Assembly: GCF_000420825.1 (NCBI RefSeq)
Contig: NZ_ATVR01000006.1
Span: 62,001 to 126,000 of the forward strand
Reading direction: 5' to 3'
From: Butyrivibrio sp. AE2015
Lineage (GTDB): Bacteria; Bacillota; Clostridia; Lachnospirales; Lachnospiraceae
DNA length: 64,000 nucleotides
Under the pieces are notes generated by a model. It made no database searches. It was given only the letters and a program-made list of their open reading frames with translations, and had not been told where the DNA came from. Both the position numbers and the translations under genes were made by a program. Below, in pieces: positions 27,338-35,862 of the stretch (position 1 is its first letter; each line of letters begins with the position of its first letter).

Positions 27338-28216
27338 ATGCTTAAATACGAATCTGTCAGCGAATTAGTAGCTGAAGCTGAAAAAAGGAATATAAAGATA
27401 AGTGAACTGGTCTTGGAAGATCAGGCTAAAAGCATGGAAAAAGAGCCACTTGAACTCTATGAAAAAATGGAGATCAGCTTTCAGGTCATGAAAGATTCAA
27501 TAAAAGAAGGTATGAAAAAAGACCAGAAATCCATGTCAGGTCTTACCGGTGGCGAGGGCTATCTTATGAACAAATATGCCGCTACAGGTGGGATTAGCGG
27601 GAACTTCATGACAAAAGCAATGGCCAGAGCTTTGGCAGTAGCAGGATGTAACGCTTCAATGGGAAGGATTGTTGCAGCTCCTACAGCCGGAAGTTGTGGT
27701 ATTTTACCTGGATGTCTTGTGTCGCTTTATGAGGACAGAGGCTTTGAAGAGAAAGACGTGGTCATGGCCATGTTCACAGCCGGCGCAATCGGGATGGTTA
27801 TAGCAGAAAAATCAAGTGTGGCAGGAGCTCAGGGAGGTTGTCAGGCTGAGTGTGGAAGTGCTTCAGCTATGGCTGCAGCAGCACTTGTAGAAGTAATGGG
27901 GGGAACACCATCTCAGTGCGCAGATGCCTGTGCGATGGCAATTTCCAATCAGATGGGACTTGTCTGTGATCCTGTAGGCGGACTTGTTGAGATACCATGC
28001 ATAAAAAGAAATGTATCAGGCCTAGCAATTGCTTTTTCAAGTGCAGATATGGCACTTGCGGGAATCAGGGCCAATATTCCGGCTGATGAATGCATTGATG
28101 CAATGAAAGAAGTTGGAGATGCACTTCCGGCTTCATTAAAAGAAACCGCTGGCGGTGGACTTGCCACAACGCCAACGGGTCGAAAACTTCGTGATAAAGT
28201 TTTTGGTCTTACTTAA
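27338..28216 (+). CDS. sdaAA: L-serine dehydratase, alpha subunit
   Basis: The 292-residue catalytic subunit carries AAPTAGSCGILPGCLVS and the cysteines that bind the 4Fe-4S cluster (SCGILPGC, ADACAMA, VCDPVGG, EIPCIKRN). It follows the beta subunit by 17 bp. Its 3' end overlaps the convergent NifX-like/SlyD gene by eight bases, with no terminator between them. Confidence 0.96.
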   Translation: MLKYESVSELVAEAEKRNIKISELVLEDQAKSMEKEPLELYEKMEISFQVMKDSIKEGMKKDQKSMSGLTGGEGYLMNKYAATGGISGNFMTKAMARALAVAGCNASMGRIVAAPTAGSCGILPGCLVSLYEDRGFEEKDVVMAMFTAGAIGMVIAEKSSVAGAQGGCQAECGSASAMAAAALVEVMGGTPSQCADACAMAISNQMGLVCDPVGGLVEIPCIKRNVSGLAIAFSSADMALAGIRANIPADECIDAMKEVGDALPASLKETAGGGLATTPTGRKLRDKVFGLT

Positions 28217-29120
28217 CTTCTACAAGTTCAATCTTGAAATTAAGCTCTTTGCCAGCCATTTCATGGTTGGCATCTAATGTGATAGTTGTATCAGTCTTAC
28301 CTACAACTTTAACAGGGAATGGTCTTCCGTACATATCCTGAAGGTAAACCTTTTGATCAACTGTCAGGTCCTCTGAACCGGGAAGCTCAGCGATCTCTAC
28401 AGTGAAGATAGCTGTAGGATCTGCTTCTCCATAAGCTTCTTCAGGCATGAGATGCACATCGAGTGTCTCACCTACGTTCATGTTAGCAACTGCCTTGTCA
28501 AATCCATAGATCATCATGCCTGCGCCACATACGAACTCAAGAGGCTCTCCTCTGTCATAGGATGAGTCAAACTTTGTTCCGTCGTTGAAAGTACCAATGT
28601 AGTGTGTACGGCATGTCTTGCCAACATTTTTTCCTTCGAACGAAGGAGCTGAATGACAACCGCTGCATCCGCCACAGCCACCTGAAGCACAACCGCCTTC
28701 TTCATCTCCGCAGTCGCTTCCGCAACCACCCTCATCATGGTGTCCACAGCTATGTCCATCCTCGTGGTCGCTGCATGTGTGGCCCTCACCGTGATGGTCG
28801 CAATTTACACCAGAGCTCTCAAGGTTTCCGCTAAGGTAAGCTTCTACTACTTCATCAGTATTTCCAGATGTTCCGGCGCATACTTCAATGCCGTTCTCTT
28901 CAAGAGCTGAAAAAGCTCCCCCGCCGATTCCACCACAGATAAGAACATCAATTCCCTTATCGCCAAGAAGTCCGGCTAAAGCACCATGACCGCTTCCGTT
29001 TGAACTTATTACTTCTGAGGATACGACTTTTTTGTCCTCTACTGTATAAATCTTAAACTCGCTTGTATGTCCAAAGTGCTGGAAAACTTCACCGTTTTCA
29101 TAAGTAACTGCAATTTTCAT
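28209..29120 (-). CDS. Fusion of NifX-like domain, Cys/His-rich linker and SlyD-type FKBP isomerase
   Basis: The 303-residue protein has three parts. Residues 1-105 match the dinitrogenase iron-molybdenum cofactor (NifX/NifB-C) fold: MKIAVTYENGEVFQHFGH, VLICGGIGGGAFSALEENGI. About 108-165 is packed with Cys, His, Gly and acidic residues. About 168-303 is an FKBP of the SlyD class (THYIGTFNDGTKFDSSYDRG, LMPEEAYGEADPTAIF), with the inserted flap. SlyD is a prolyl isomerase and nickel chaperone whose metal tail is normally C-terminal; here it is internal. ATG at 29120 has AAAGGAT at good distance. A metal-delivery role is inferred. Confidence 0.88.
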   Translation of the reverse strand: MKIAVTYENGEVFQHFGHTSEFKIYTVEDKKVVSSEVISSNGSGHGALAGLLGDKGIDVLICGGIGGGAFSALEENGIEVCAGTSGNTDEVVEAYLSGNLESSGVNCDHHGEGHTCSDHEDGHSCGHHDEGGCGSDCGDEEGGCASGGCGGCSGCHSAPSFEGKNVGKTCRTHYIGTFNDGTKFDSSYDRGEPLEFVCGAGMMIYGFDKAVANMNVGETLDVHLMPEEAYGEADPTAIFTVEIAELPGSEDLTVDQKVYLQDMYGRPFPVKVVGKTDTTITLDANHEMAGKELNFKIELVEVK

Positions 29121-29299
29121 TATCATTATCCTTTCTTATTAAGAGTCACTAGAGCATATTATCATAAATCGCCAAAAAAGCAAAATACAGTAAAAAAACG
29201 CGCAATAGTGCATGTTTAATGCTAAAATGGGTAGTTGTACAATTTTTGTATCAATAAAAAAGTATTGTTTTAGGGCAGAGCTCTAAGAAAGGTGGAACA

Positions 29300-30805
29300 A
29301 TGACAATTTCAGCTATTATTTTAGCAGCACTTATTCTACTTGTAGTGATGGTAATTGCTACAGGATATGTAAAGGCTCCTCCAGACAGAGCCTATATTAT
29401 TTCCGGTATGCGTAAGACCCCACGAATCCTTATTGGCCGAGCAGGAGTTAAGATTCCGTTCTTCGAGAGGGTTGATAAACTCTATCTTGGACAGATGACT
29501 GTAGACATCAAAACAGAGCAGTCAGTACCTACTAACGATTTTATCAACGTAAATGTAGATGCAGTAGCAAAGGTAAGAATTGGAACAAATCCTGAATCAA
29601 TTCAGCTTGCTGCCAAGAACTTCCTTAACAAAGATCCTCAGCAGATCACAGAGGACCTTCAGGATTCTTTACAGGGAAACATGCGTGAGATTATTGGTAC
29701 TCTTGCTCTTAAGACTATCAATACAGACCGCGACAGCTTTTCAGACCAGGTAATGGAAAAAGCTTCAAGAGATATGAGTAAGCTTGGTATCGAGATCCTT
29801 TCATGTAACATTCAGAATGTTACAGATGAAAATGGTCTTATAAATGACCTTGGTATGGATAACACAGCTAAGATCAAAAAAGATGCAGCCATTGCTAAGG
29901 CACAGGCAGACAGAGATGTGGCTATCGCAAAGGCAGAAGCTGATAAAGCTGCTAATGATGCAAGAGTTCTTGCACAGACAGAGATTGCTGAAAAGAACAA
30001 CGCTCTTGCCATCAAGCAGGCAGAACTTAAAAGAGAAGCAGATACAGCAAGCGCTGTAGCTGATGCAGCTTATGAGATTCAGCAGCAGGAACAGCAAAAA
30101 TCCATTCAGACAGCAACTGTTAATGCTCAGATTGCTAAAGCAGAACGTGAAGCAGAACTTAAACAGAAGGAAGTTCTTGTTAAACAGCAGGAACTTGCAG
30201 CTGAAATCGAGAAAAAAGCTGATGCTGAAAAGTATCAGGCAGAAAAGAAAGCTGAAGCAGAGCTTGTTCAGAGACAGAAAAAAGCTGAGGCTGCCAAGTA
30301 TGAGCAGGAGAGAGAAGCTGATGCTAAAAAAGCTCAGGCTGAGGCTCAGAAATATGCGGCTGAACAGGAAGCTGCAGGTATTAAGGCAAAATATGATGCT
30401 GAAGCAGCCGGTATTGCCGCAAAAGGTAAAGCAGAAGCTGAAGCAATCAAGGCAAAAGGTATAGCTGAAGCTGAAGCGATGGAAAAGAAAGCAGAAGCTT
30501 ATAAGAAGTACAATGGTGCTGCTATGGCAGAGATGATGATTAAGATCATGCCTCAGATGGCAGCTGAGATTGCAAAACCTCTTTCACAGATTGATAAGAT
30601 CAATATTTATGGAACAGGTGATGGAACAAACGGTGCAAGCCAGATCTCAGGAAATATGCCAATCGTCATGAAACAGGTATTTGATACAATGTCAGAAGCT
30701 ACAGGCGTTGACTTTACAGAGATAATGAGAGCCGGAACATACGATGCAAAGGTAAATAAGAACATCAATATTACAGGTGCAGATGTATCGGTAGAGACAA
30801 AGTAA
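29300..30805 (+). CDS. Flotillin (SPFH/band-7 membrane scaffold)
   Basis: The 501-residue protein has one N-terminal membrane helix (residues 3-22), an SPFH domain to about 190 (PPDRAYIISGMRKTPRILIG at its start), and a long Ala/Glu/Lys/Gln coiled coil to about 410. A C-terminal flotillin segment contains IMPQMAAEIAKPLSQID. Flotillins organise functional membrane microdomains. AAAGGTGG lies eight bases upstream. It is monocistronic as far as visible. Confidence 0.93.
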   Translation: MTISAIILAALILLVVMVIATGYVKAPPDRAYIISGMRKTPRILIGRAGVKIPFFERVDKLYLGQMTVDIKTEQSVPTNDFINVNVDAVAKVRIGTNPESIQLAAKNFLNKDPQQITEDLQDSLQGNMREIIGTLALKTINTDRDSFSDQVMEKASRDMSKLGIEILSCNIQNVTDENGLINDLGMDNTAKIKKDAAIAKAQADRDVAIAKAEADKAANDARVLAQTEIAEKNNALAIKQAELKREADTASAVADAAYEIQQQEQQKSIQTATVNAQIAKAEREAELKQKEVLVKQQELAAEIEKKADAEKYQAEKKAEAELVQRQKKAEAAKYEQEREADAKKAQAEAQKYAAEQEAAGIKAKYDAEAAGIAAKGKAEAEAIKAKGIAEAEAMEKKAEAYKKYNGAAMAEMMIKIMPQMAAEIAKPLSQIDKINIYGTGDGTNGASQISGNMPIVMKQVFDTMSEATGVDFTEIMRAGTYDAKVNKNINITGADVSVETK

Positions 30806-30848
30806 GATAAAATCTGATAGTAATTGAAAAATTAAGATTGGATCAATA

Positions 30849-30893
30849 ATAGCCATATATAACATATGTCATATATATGTTATATATGGCTAT
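30849..30893. repeat. Perfect 19-bp AT-rich inverted repeat containing the TATATAACA motif
   Basis: Arms 30849-30867 and 30875-30893 are exact complements around a 7-bp loop. Each arm contains TATATAACATAT, the core motif of the array upstream of parA. No T-run follows, so it is not a typical terminator. It lies between flotillin and the helicase gene. Confidence 0.7.
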
Positions 30894-30978
30894 ATTGTTC
30901 TTTATTCACAAATTTAACAAATATGGATGAAGTGATATTTACTTCACTAGCTGCGATTATTATTGTATAGTAGACACC

Positions 30979-33138
30979 ATGAATGAGAATTACTTTTTTG
31001 AAAAATATACGGCTAAACTTAATAAACAGCAGCTCGAAGCAGTAAAAACCGTGGAAGGGCCCGTACTCCTGCTGGCAGTTCCGGGAAGCGGAAAGACTAC
31101 GGTTCTTGTCCACAGGCTTGGATATATGCTTTTGGTAAAAGAGGTAGCTGCTGAAAATATACTTACACTTACGTATACAGTTGCAGCAACAAGGGATATG
31201 GCGGAAAGATTTGTTAAGGTCTTTGGAGAAGACGCTGCAAGAAATCTTGAGTTTCGTACTATAAACGGAATCTGCGCCAAGATAATCAGCCATTATGCGA
31301 GGCTTATAGGCAAAACATCTTTTGAACTTATAACAGATGAAAAGATATCCGGAAAAATCCTGACGGATATTTATGTTAATGTAATGAAGGATTATCCTAC
31401 AGAGAGTGATATCAAGGCTGTAAGGACACTTATAACTTATTGTAAAAATATGTGTCTTGATAAAGACGCCATAGAAAAACTCGGAAAAGATGAGGGCTTG
31501 GAATTACTGAAGATCTATGAAGCATATAATAAGGAGCTTAAAGCAAGGAGCCTGATGGATTATGATGATCAGATGATATATGCTTATAGGATGCTCAAAA
31601 GTTCGCCTGATCTACTAAAGTTTTACCGCGATAAGTACAGATATATCTGTGTTGATGAAGCGCAGGATACATCCAAGATCCAGCATATGATCATAGCTCT
31701 TTTGGCCGGAAACAGCGGGAATCTGTTCATGGTTGGAGATGAGGACCAGAGCATATATGGATTCAGAGCCGCATATCCTGAAGCTCTTTTAAACTTTGAA
31801 AAAGAGCATGTGGGTGCAAAAGTCCTTGTAATGGACAAAAATTACAGATCAAATGCAAAGATTGTTGAGACAGCTGATAAATTTATTCAGAAAAACTTTA
31901 ACAGACACAAAAAGCACATGACAGCAACTAGGGATGAAGGGGCTGATATAAGCTATATCACTTTAAACAGCAGAGAATCCCAGTATAGCTTTCTTTTGGA
32001 TATTGCCAGGAATATTTCCGTGCAGACAGCGGTTCTTTATAGAGATAATGAGTGTATTTTGCCTCTTGTAGATATATTGGAGAGGGAGAATGTTGATTAT
32101 AGGATAAAGAGCTCTGATATGGCCTTTTTTAGCCACAGAGTAGTTGTGGATGTCGAGAACATGCTCAAATTTGCGCTAAATCCAATGGATCCTGAGCTTT
32201 TCTTAAAAATATATTTCAAGTTTCAGACTTTCCTTCGAAAGCAGGATGCCCTTTTAATGTGCGATATTGCGGACAGAAGGCATTGTGGTATTCTCGATGC
32301 AGTTGAGGAGATTGACATAAACAAGCGTATACTTGGGAATGTAAGATCTCTCAGAACTCATTTTATGCATATGTCTCAGGAAACACCTGCAAAAGCAATA
32401 GGCAGGATTCAAAAGTTCATGGGCTATGGAGAGTATCTAAAGGACAATAATATAGATGATAATAAGCTGTTTACCCTGAAAATGCTCGCCAAAAATGAAA
32501 GTACTATAGCAGGATTCCTGGACAGACTTCAGGAGCTGAAAAATACTCTTACTCAGAAAAAGGAGAACTATAGAAGTAAGCTTATTCTTTCGACGATTCA
32601 TTCAAGCAAGGGGCTTGAGTATGACACAGTTATTCTGATGGACGTGGTAAATGGTGTATTCCCAGGAAGGATCATCAAGTCTTTTGCTACGGCAACTCCT
32701 GAGGAGAAAAGAGAAAACGAGGAAGAGAGGCGCATATTCTACGTCGGAGTGACCAGGGCAAAAGATAAACTGATCATATTTAAATATAAAGACAAGCCGT
32801 CTGTATTTGTTGGTGAGCTATGTCCTAAGGAAAAATGGGCCAACGAAGAGCAGGAAGTACCTGTAAAAAAGAGTAAGAAGAAGGTAGGCAACGAGCTTAA
32901 AAAGCCAATTTCCTACCTAAAGCAAAAGAAGGCTCCACTTTCCTTAGAAAATGTGCCTTCTAATCTTGTTATAGGTGACCGTGTAGCCCAGACTAAATAT
33001 GGCGCCGGTACAATCATCGATGTTGATTGGGACGAAGATGAGATCCCAACAAAGTTTGTTGTTGAATTTGATGACAAGACCAGGAAAAAATTCATGTTCC
33101 CTGTTGCATTTAATATGGGAATGAAGCTTGAAGATTAA
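30979..33138 (+). CDS. UvrD/PcrA-like superfamily 1 DNA helicase
   Basis: The 719-residue protein contains the UvrD motifs in order: LNKQQLEAV (Q motif), Walker A AVPGSGKTTVLV, Ia LTYTVAATRDM, II YICVDEAQD, III GDEDQSIYGFRAA, IV NYRSN, V TIHSSKGLEYDTVILMD, and VI RRIFYVGVTRAKDKLI. A lysine-rich linker leads to a C-terminal PcrA-type Tudor domain (AQTKYGAGTIIDVDWDED). It acts in DNA repair or conflict resolution. No clear ribosome-binding site precedes the ATG; the start is set by the Q motif position. Confidence 0.93.
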   Translation: MNENYFFEKYTAKLNKQQLEAVKTVEGPVLLLAVPGSGKTTVLVHRLGYMLLVKEVAAENILTLTYTVAATRDMAERFVKVFGEDAARNLEFRTINGICAKIISHYARLIGKTSFELITDEKISGKILTDIYVNVMKDYPTESDIKAVRTLITYCKNMCLDKDAIEKLGKDEGLELLKIYEAYNKELKARSLMDYDDQMIYAYRMLKSSPDLLKFYRDKYRYICVDEAQDTSKIQHMIIALLAGNSGNLFMVGDEDQSIYGFRAAYPEALLNFEKEHVGAKVLVMDKNYRSNAKIVETADKFIQKNFNRHKKHMTATRDEGADISYITLNSRESQYSFLLDIARNISVQTAVLYRDNECILPLVDILERENVDYRIKSSDMAFFSHRVVVDVENMLKFALNPMDPELFLKIYFKFQTFLRKQDALLMCDIADRRHCGILDAVEEIDINKRILGNVRSLRTHFMHMSQETPAKAIGRIQKFMGYGEYLKDNNIDDNKLFTLKMLAKNESTIAGFLDRLQELKNTLTQKKENYRSKLILSTIHSSKGLEYDTVILMDVVNGVFPGRIIKSFATATPEEKRENEEERRIFYVGVTRAKDKLIIFKYKDKPSVFVGELCPKEKWANEEQEVPVKKSKKKVGNELKKPISYLKQKKAPLSLENVPSNLVIGDRVAQTKYGAGTIIDVDWDEDEIPTKFVVEFDDKTRKKFMFPVAFNMGMKLED

Positions 33139-33141
33139 GCA

Positions 33142-34953
33142 TTATTCCTGACTTTCCATGTAATGGTCAATAACCTTATAAAGCGGTAAATTGGGGTCCT
33201 CAATGGGCCCTATTTTACTATCTAATTGTAAAAGAAGCTGGGTGTCAGCAGTTACTAAAGGCCACTCGGGAAGCCCTTCTCCATTAGGATTTCCGGTTTT
33301 CACAAAGTTTACCCAGTAGTTTTGCATTATCTCAGAAAGCTCAAAATCGCTTTCATCATAATTTCCGGCATGTCTGTGAAGATTTCCGTAAGCGTAGGGC
33401 AGTTCTCCTGCGTGATGATTAGAAATTCGGCTGTTAGTTTTTGTGAAATAATATTCGTAAACCGGCTTATTTTGCTGCACCATGTAATTCGTCCATACAT
33501 AGTGGGAATAAGTGAACCACATTGCGCTGTATGCGGCATTTAGAGACCCTTTTGCTTCACCTTTTTTGTCGATAATAATATATTCATCTCTTTCAACGGC
33601 GTCATATGGGAGCACATCAGCCATTTCCTGGGCATAGCTTCCGAGATCCTCTGCAAGAAGTTCAACATAGTTGTCTTTGGTTGCTTTTGTTCCAAGCATA
33701 AATGCATCAGCTTCTTTCACATTAAAGCCGTTTAAAAGAGCTTTTTCATGATTTTCACCTTTTTCGTATGTAAGATAAGGCATTTCTGTTATAGCGTAGC
33801 CGTCAAGTGTCATGGCTGAATTGTTAGCTGAAGTCTTAACGAGCTTTTCGGCAGGTATGTTTCTTAACTCAGCAGAAGAGGAAACAGAGAATTCTTCCTT
33901 TACAATATTGCCCTGTTCTACAGCTTCATCGTAGGATCTGAAGGTATGGAAAGGCTTTTTGGCCACAATTCCACTGGACTCAGCGATTGCGTAGTTGAAT
34001 AATCCATCTGTAAGTGGTGATACGCAAATAGCGTTAACACTGGAAGCACCTGCAGATTCGCCTGCAATTGTTATTCTGTTTGGATCTCCTCCGAAAGCTT
34101 CGATATTATCACGTACCCACTTAAGAGCTGCTATCTGATCTAAAAGACCGTAGTTACCGGTTGTGCCATTTGGAGACTCAGCCTTTAGATCATCAGAGGC
34201 ATAATAACCAAAAACACCAAGGCGATATGCGCAGTTAACGAAGACTACACCTTTTTTAGCCAGATCTTCTCCGCGATATTCTGTGTAGGAAGGCTGACCG
34301 GTGGTGAGAGATCCGCCGTGAATATAGAATATGACAGGCAGAAGCTCGTCAGATTTCTTTTCCGGTGAAAAGACATTAAGATAAAGGCAGTCTTCGCTCA
34401 TTTCTTCGCGATATTCATCTCCGAATTTTACGCGGTAGTCATTCCAGCCAAGAATGTGGGAAAGAGAATCATAGAGAGCTGAACTTCTCGGCTGCATAGC
34501 CATAGGACCAAAGTGATCACACGCAAGTACGCCATCCCAGGGTAGCGCCGCCTGTGGCTCTTTAAAGCGCAGATCACCTACAGGAGGCGCTGCGTAAGGA
34601 ATACCTGCGTAAACTTTTACTGATCTGTCTGCATTGTATACGCCCGTCAAGACGCCCTGATCTATTGTTATTTCTTCTGTGATCTCGGGATTTTTGTTGT
34701 CAACCGCAGGAACTCTCTTGAATGGAGGAGCTGTAAATTTGTAGTTGAGCACCAGAATGGCTATGAAGATGAGCCACATGAGGCAAGTAGAAAGTGCTTT
34801 ATTTGTTATTTTTTCCCTGATCGTGTTTTTTAGTGCGATCATCAGTACTGCAGCGATGATTGCAACGGCCCATCCTGCAAGGACGTTTTTGGATAACTCT
34901 AAAATGACGATGTACAGAAGAGTTATCAGTATTATCGATATATTGAAAAACAT
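33142..34953 (-). CDS. Type B carboxylesterase with N-terminal membrane helices
   Basis: The 603-residue protein has hydrophobic helices at about 5-20, 27-43 and 58-72, followed by a full carboxylesterase domain. Catalytic features are the oxyanion YIHGGSLTTG, the nucleophile elbow GESAGASS, and a His in ISNHHAGELPYAYGN. Usual family members are soluble or secreted; this one appears anchored, with the enzyme on the outer face or in the cytosol depending on topology. Rumen Butyrivibrio use such esterases on acylated plant polysaccharides, a plausible role. It is convergent with the helicase. Confidence 0.9.
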   Translation of the reverse strand: MFFNISIILITLLYIVILELSKNVLAGWAVAIIAAVLMIALKNTIREKITNKALSTCLMWLIFIAILVLNYKFTAPPFKRVPAVDNKNPEITEEITIDQGVLTGVYNADRSVKVYAGIPYAAPPVGDLRFKEPQAALPWDGVLACDHFGPMAMQPRSSALYDSLSHILGWNDYRVKFGDEYREEMSEDCLYLNVFSPEKKSDELLPVIFYIHGGSLTTGQPSYTEYRGEDLAKKGVVFVNCAYRLGVFGYYASDDLKAESPNGTTGNYGLLDQIAALKWVRDNIEAFGGDPNRITIAGESAGASSVNAICVSPLTDGLFNYAIAESSGIVAKKPFHTFRSYDEAVEQGNIVKEEFSVSSSAELRNIPAEKLVKTSANNSAMTLDGYAITEMPYLTYEKGENHEKALLNGFNVKEADAFMLGTKATKDNYVELLAEDLGSYAQEMADVLPYDAVERDEYIIIDKKGEAKGSLNAAYSAMWFTYSHYVWTNYMVQQNKPVYEYYFTKTNSRISNHHAGELPYAYGNLHRHAGNYDESDFELSEIMQNYWVNFVKTGNPNGEGLPEWPLVTADTQLLLQLDSKIGPIEDPNLPLYKVIDHYMESQE

Positions 34954-35046
34954 AGTGTCTCCTTTTTAGATGATAATTTAAATTGTTTACAATATTATAA
35001 CATAAAATTATATTACTTTATTCGATATTTGTACAGCACCAATTTA

Positions 35047-35101
35047 TTGACAAGGAATTTTATTAGGAATATTCTATGTATTAAGGTTAGCGGTAGCTAA
35101 C
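35047..35101 (+). promoter_or_regulatory. Strong promoter plus dyad operator for the FtsX-type exporter
   Basis: TTGACA at 35047 and TATTCT at 35070 are spaced 17 bp. Just downstream, GTTAGC-GGTA-GCTAAC (35086-35101) is a perfect 6-bp dyad placed near the transcription start, as expected for a TetR- or MarR-type repressor. No regulator gene is adjacent. Confidence 0.7.
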
Positions 35102-35153
35102 ATAATACAACACAGCTATCTACATTAGTTATCAAAAAAGAAGGTAATGAAAT

Positions 35154-35852
35154 ATGCAATTGGAATTACAAAACATTAAAAAGTCCTATGGAGAAAATGA
35201 AAGCAGGATAGAAGTTCTAAAAGATATAAGCCTTAGCATTGAAAAGGGCGAATTTGTTGTACTTCTTGGGCCATCCGGGTCAGGAAAGTCCACTTTACTT
35301 AATATAATCGGAGGAATAGATAATGCGGATTCAGGTAAGATAATAATCCGCGAAAAGAGTATGTCTGATATGGACGAGAAGGCTCTTACAAATTATAGAA
35401 GGGAACATTTGGGATATATTTTTCAGATGTACAATCTTATACCAAATCTGAATGTAAGAGAGAACATTGAAGTGGGGGCATATCTGTCTAAGAATCCCCT
35501 TGATATAGATGAGCTGCTTGATGTCTTGGGGCTGACCGATCATCAGAATAAGCTTCCAAGCCAGCTCTCTGGTGGACAGCAGCAAAGATGCGCTATAGGA
35601 AGGGCTATTGTAAAAAATCCCGACATTCTTCTTTGCGATGAGCCCACAGGAGCTCTTGATTATAAGACGTCAAAAGAAATCCTGGCCCTGATAGAAGAAG
35701 TAAATCAGAAATACGGGAATACTGTGATCATGGTAACTCATAATGATGCCATCAAGAACATGGCAGATTTTGTGGTTAAGCTAAGAGATGGCGTAATAAG
35801 AAAAAGCTATAGAAATGAAGTAAAGCAGAAAGCAGAAGAACTTGACTGGTAA
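35154..35852 (+). CDS. MacB/LolD-type ABC transporter ATPase
   Basis: The 232-residue ATPase has Walker [10 protein letters not shown], the Q-loop [10 protein letters not shown], the signature [14 protein letters not shown], Walker [13 protein letters not shown] and the H-loop VTHN. This type IV-like ATPase powers FtsX-fold permeases that export peptides or lipids mechanically. It is followed directly by its permease. Confidence 0.94.
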   Translation: MQLELQNIKKSYGENESRIEVLKDISLSIEKGEFVVLLGPSGSGKSTLLNIIGGIDNADSGKIIIREKSMSDMDEKALTNYRREHLGYIFQMYNLIPNLNVRENIEVGAYLSKNPLDIDELLDVLGLTDHQNKLPSQLSGGQQQRCAIGRAIVKNPDILLCDEPTGALDYKTSKEILALIEEVNQKYGNTVIMVTHNDAIKNMADFVVKLRDGVIRKSYRNEVKQKAEELDW

Positions 35853-35862
35853 GAGGCGTTTC

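Noticed and set aside
29801-30464. Cys/Ser-rich minus-strand and Arg/Lys-rich plus-strand frames within flotillin
   Set aside because: They are shadows of the repetitive Ala/Glu/Lys/Gln coiled-coil codons.
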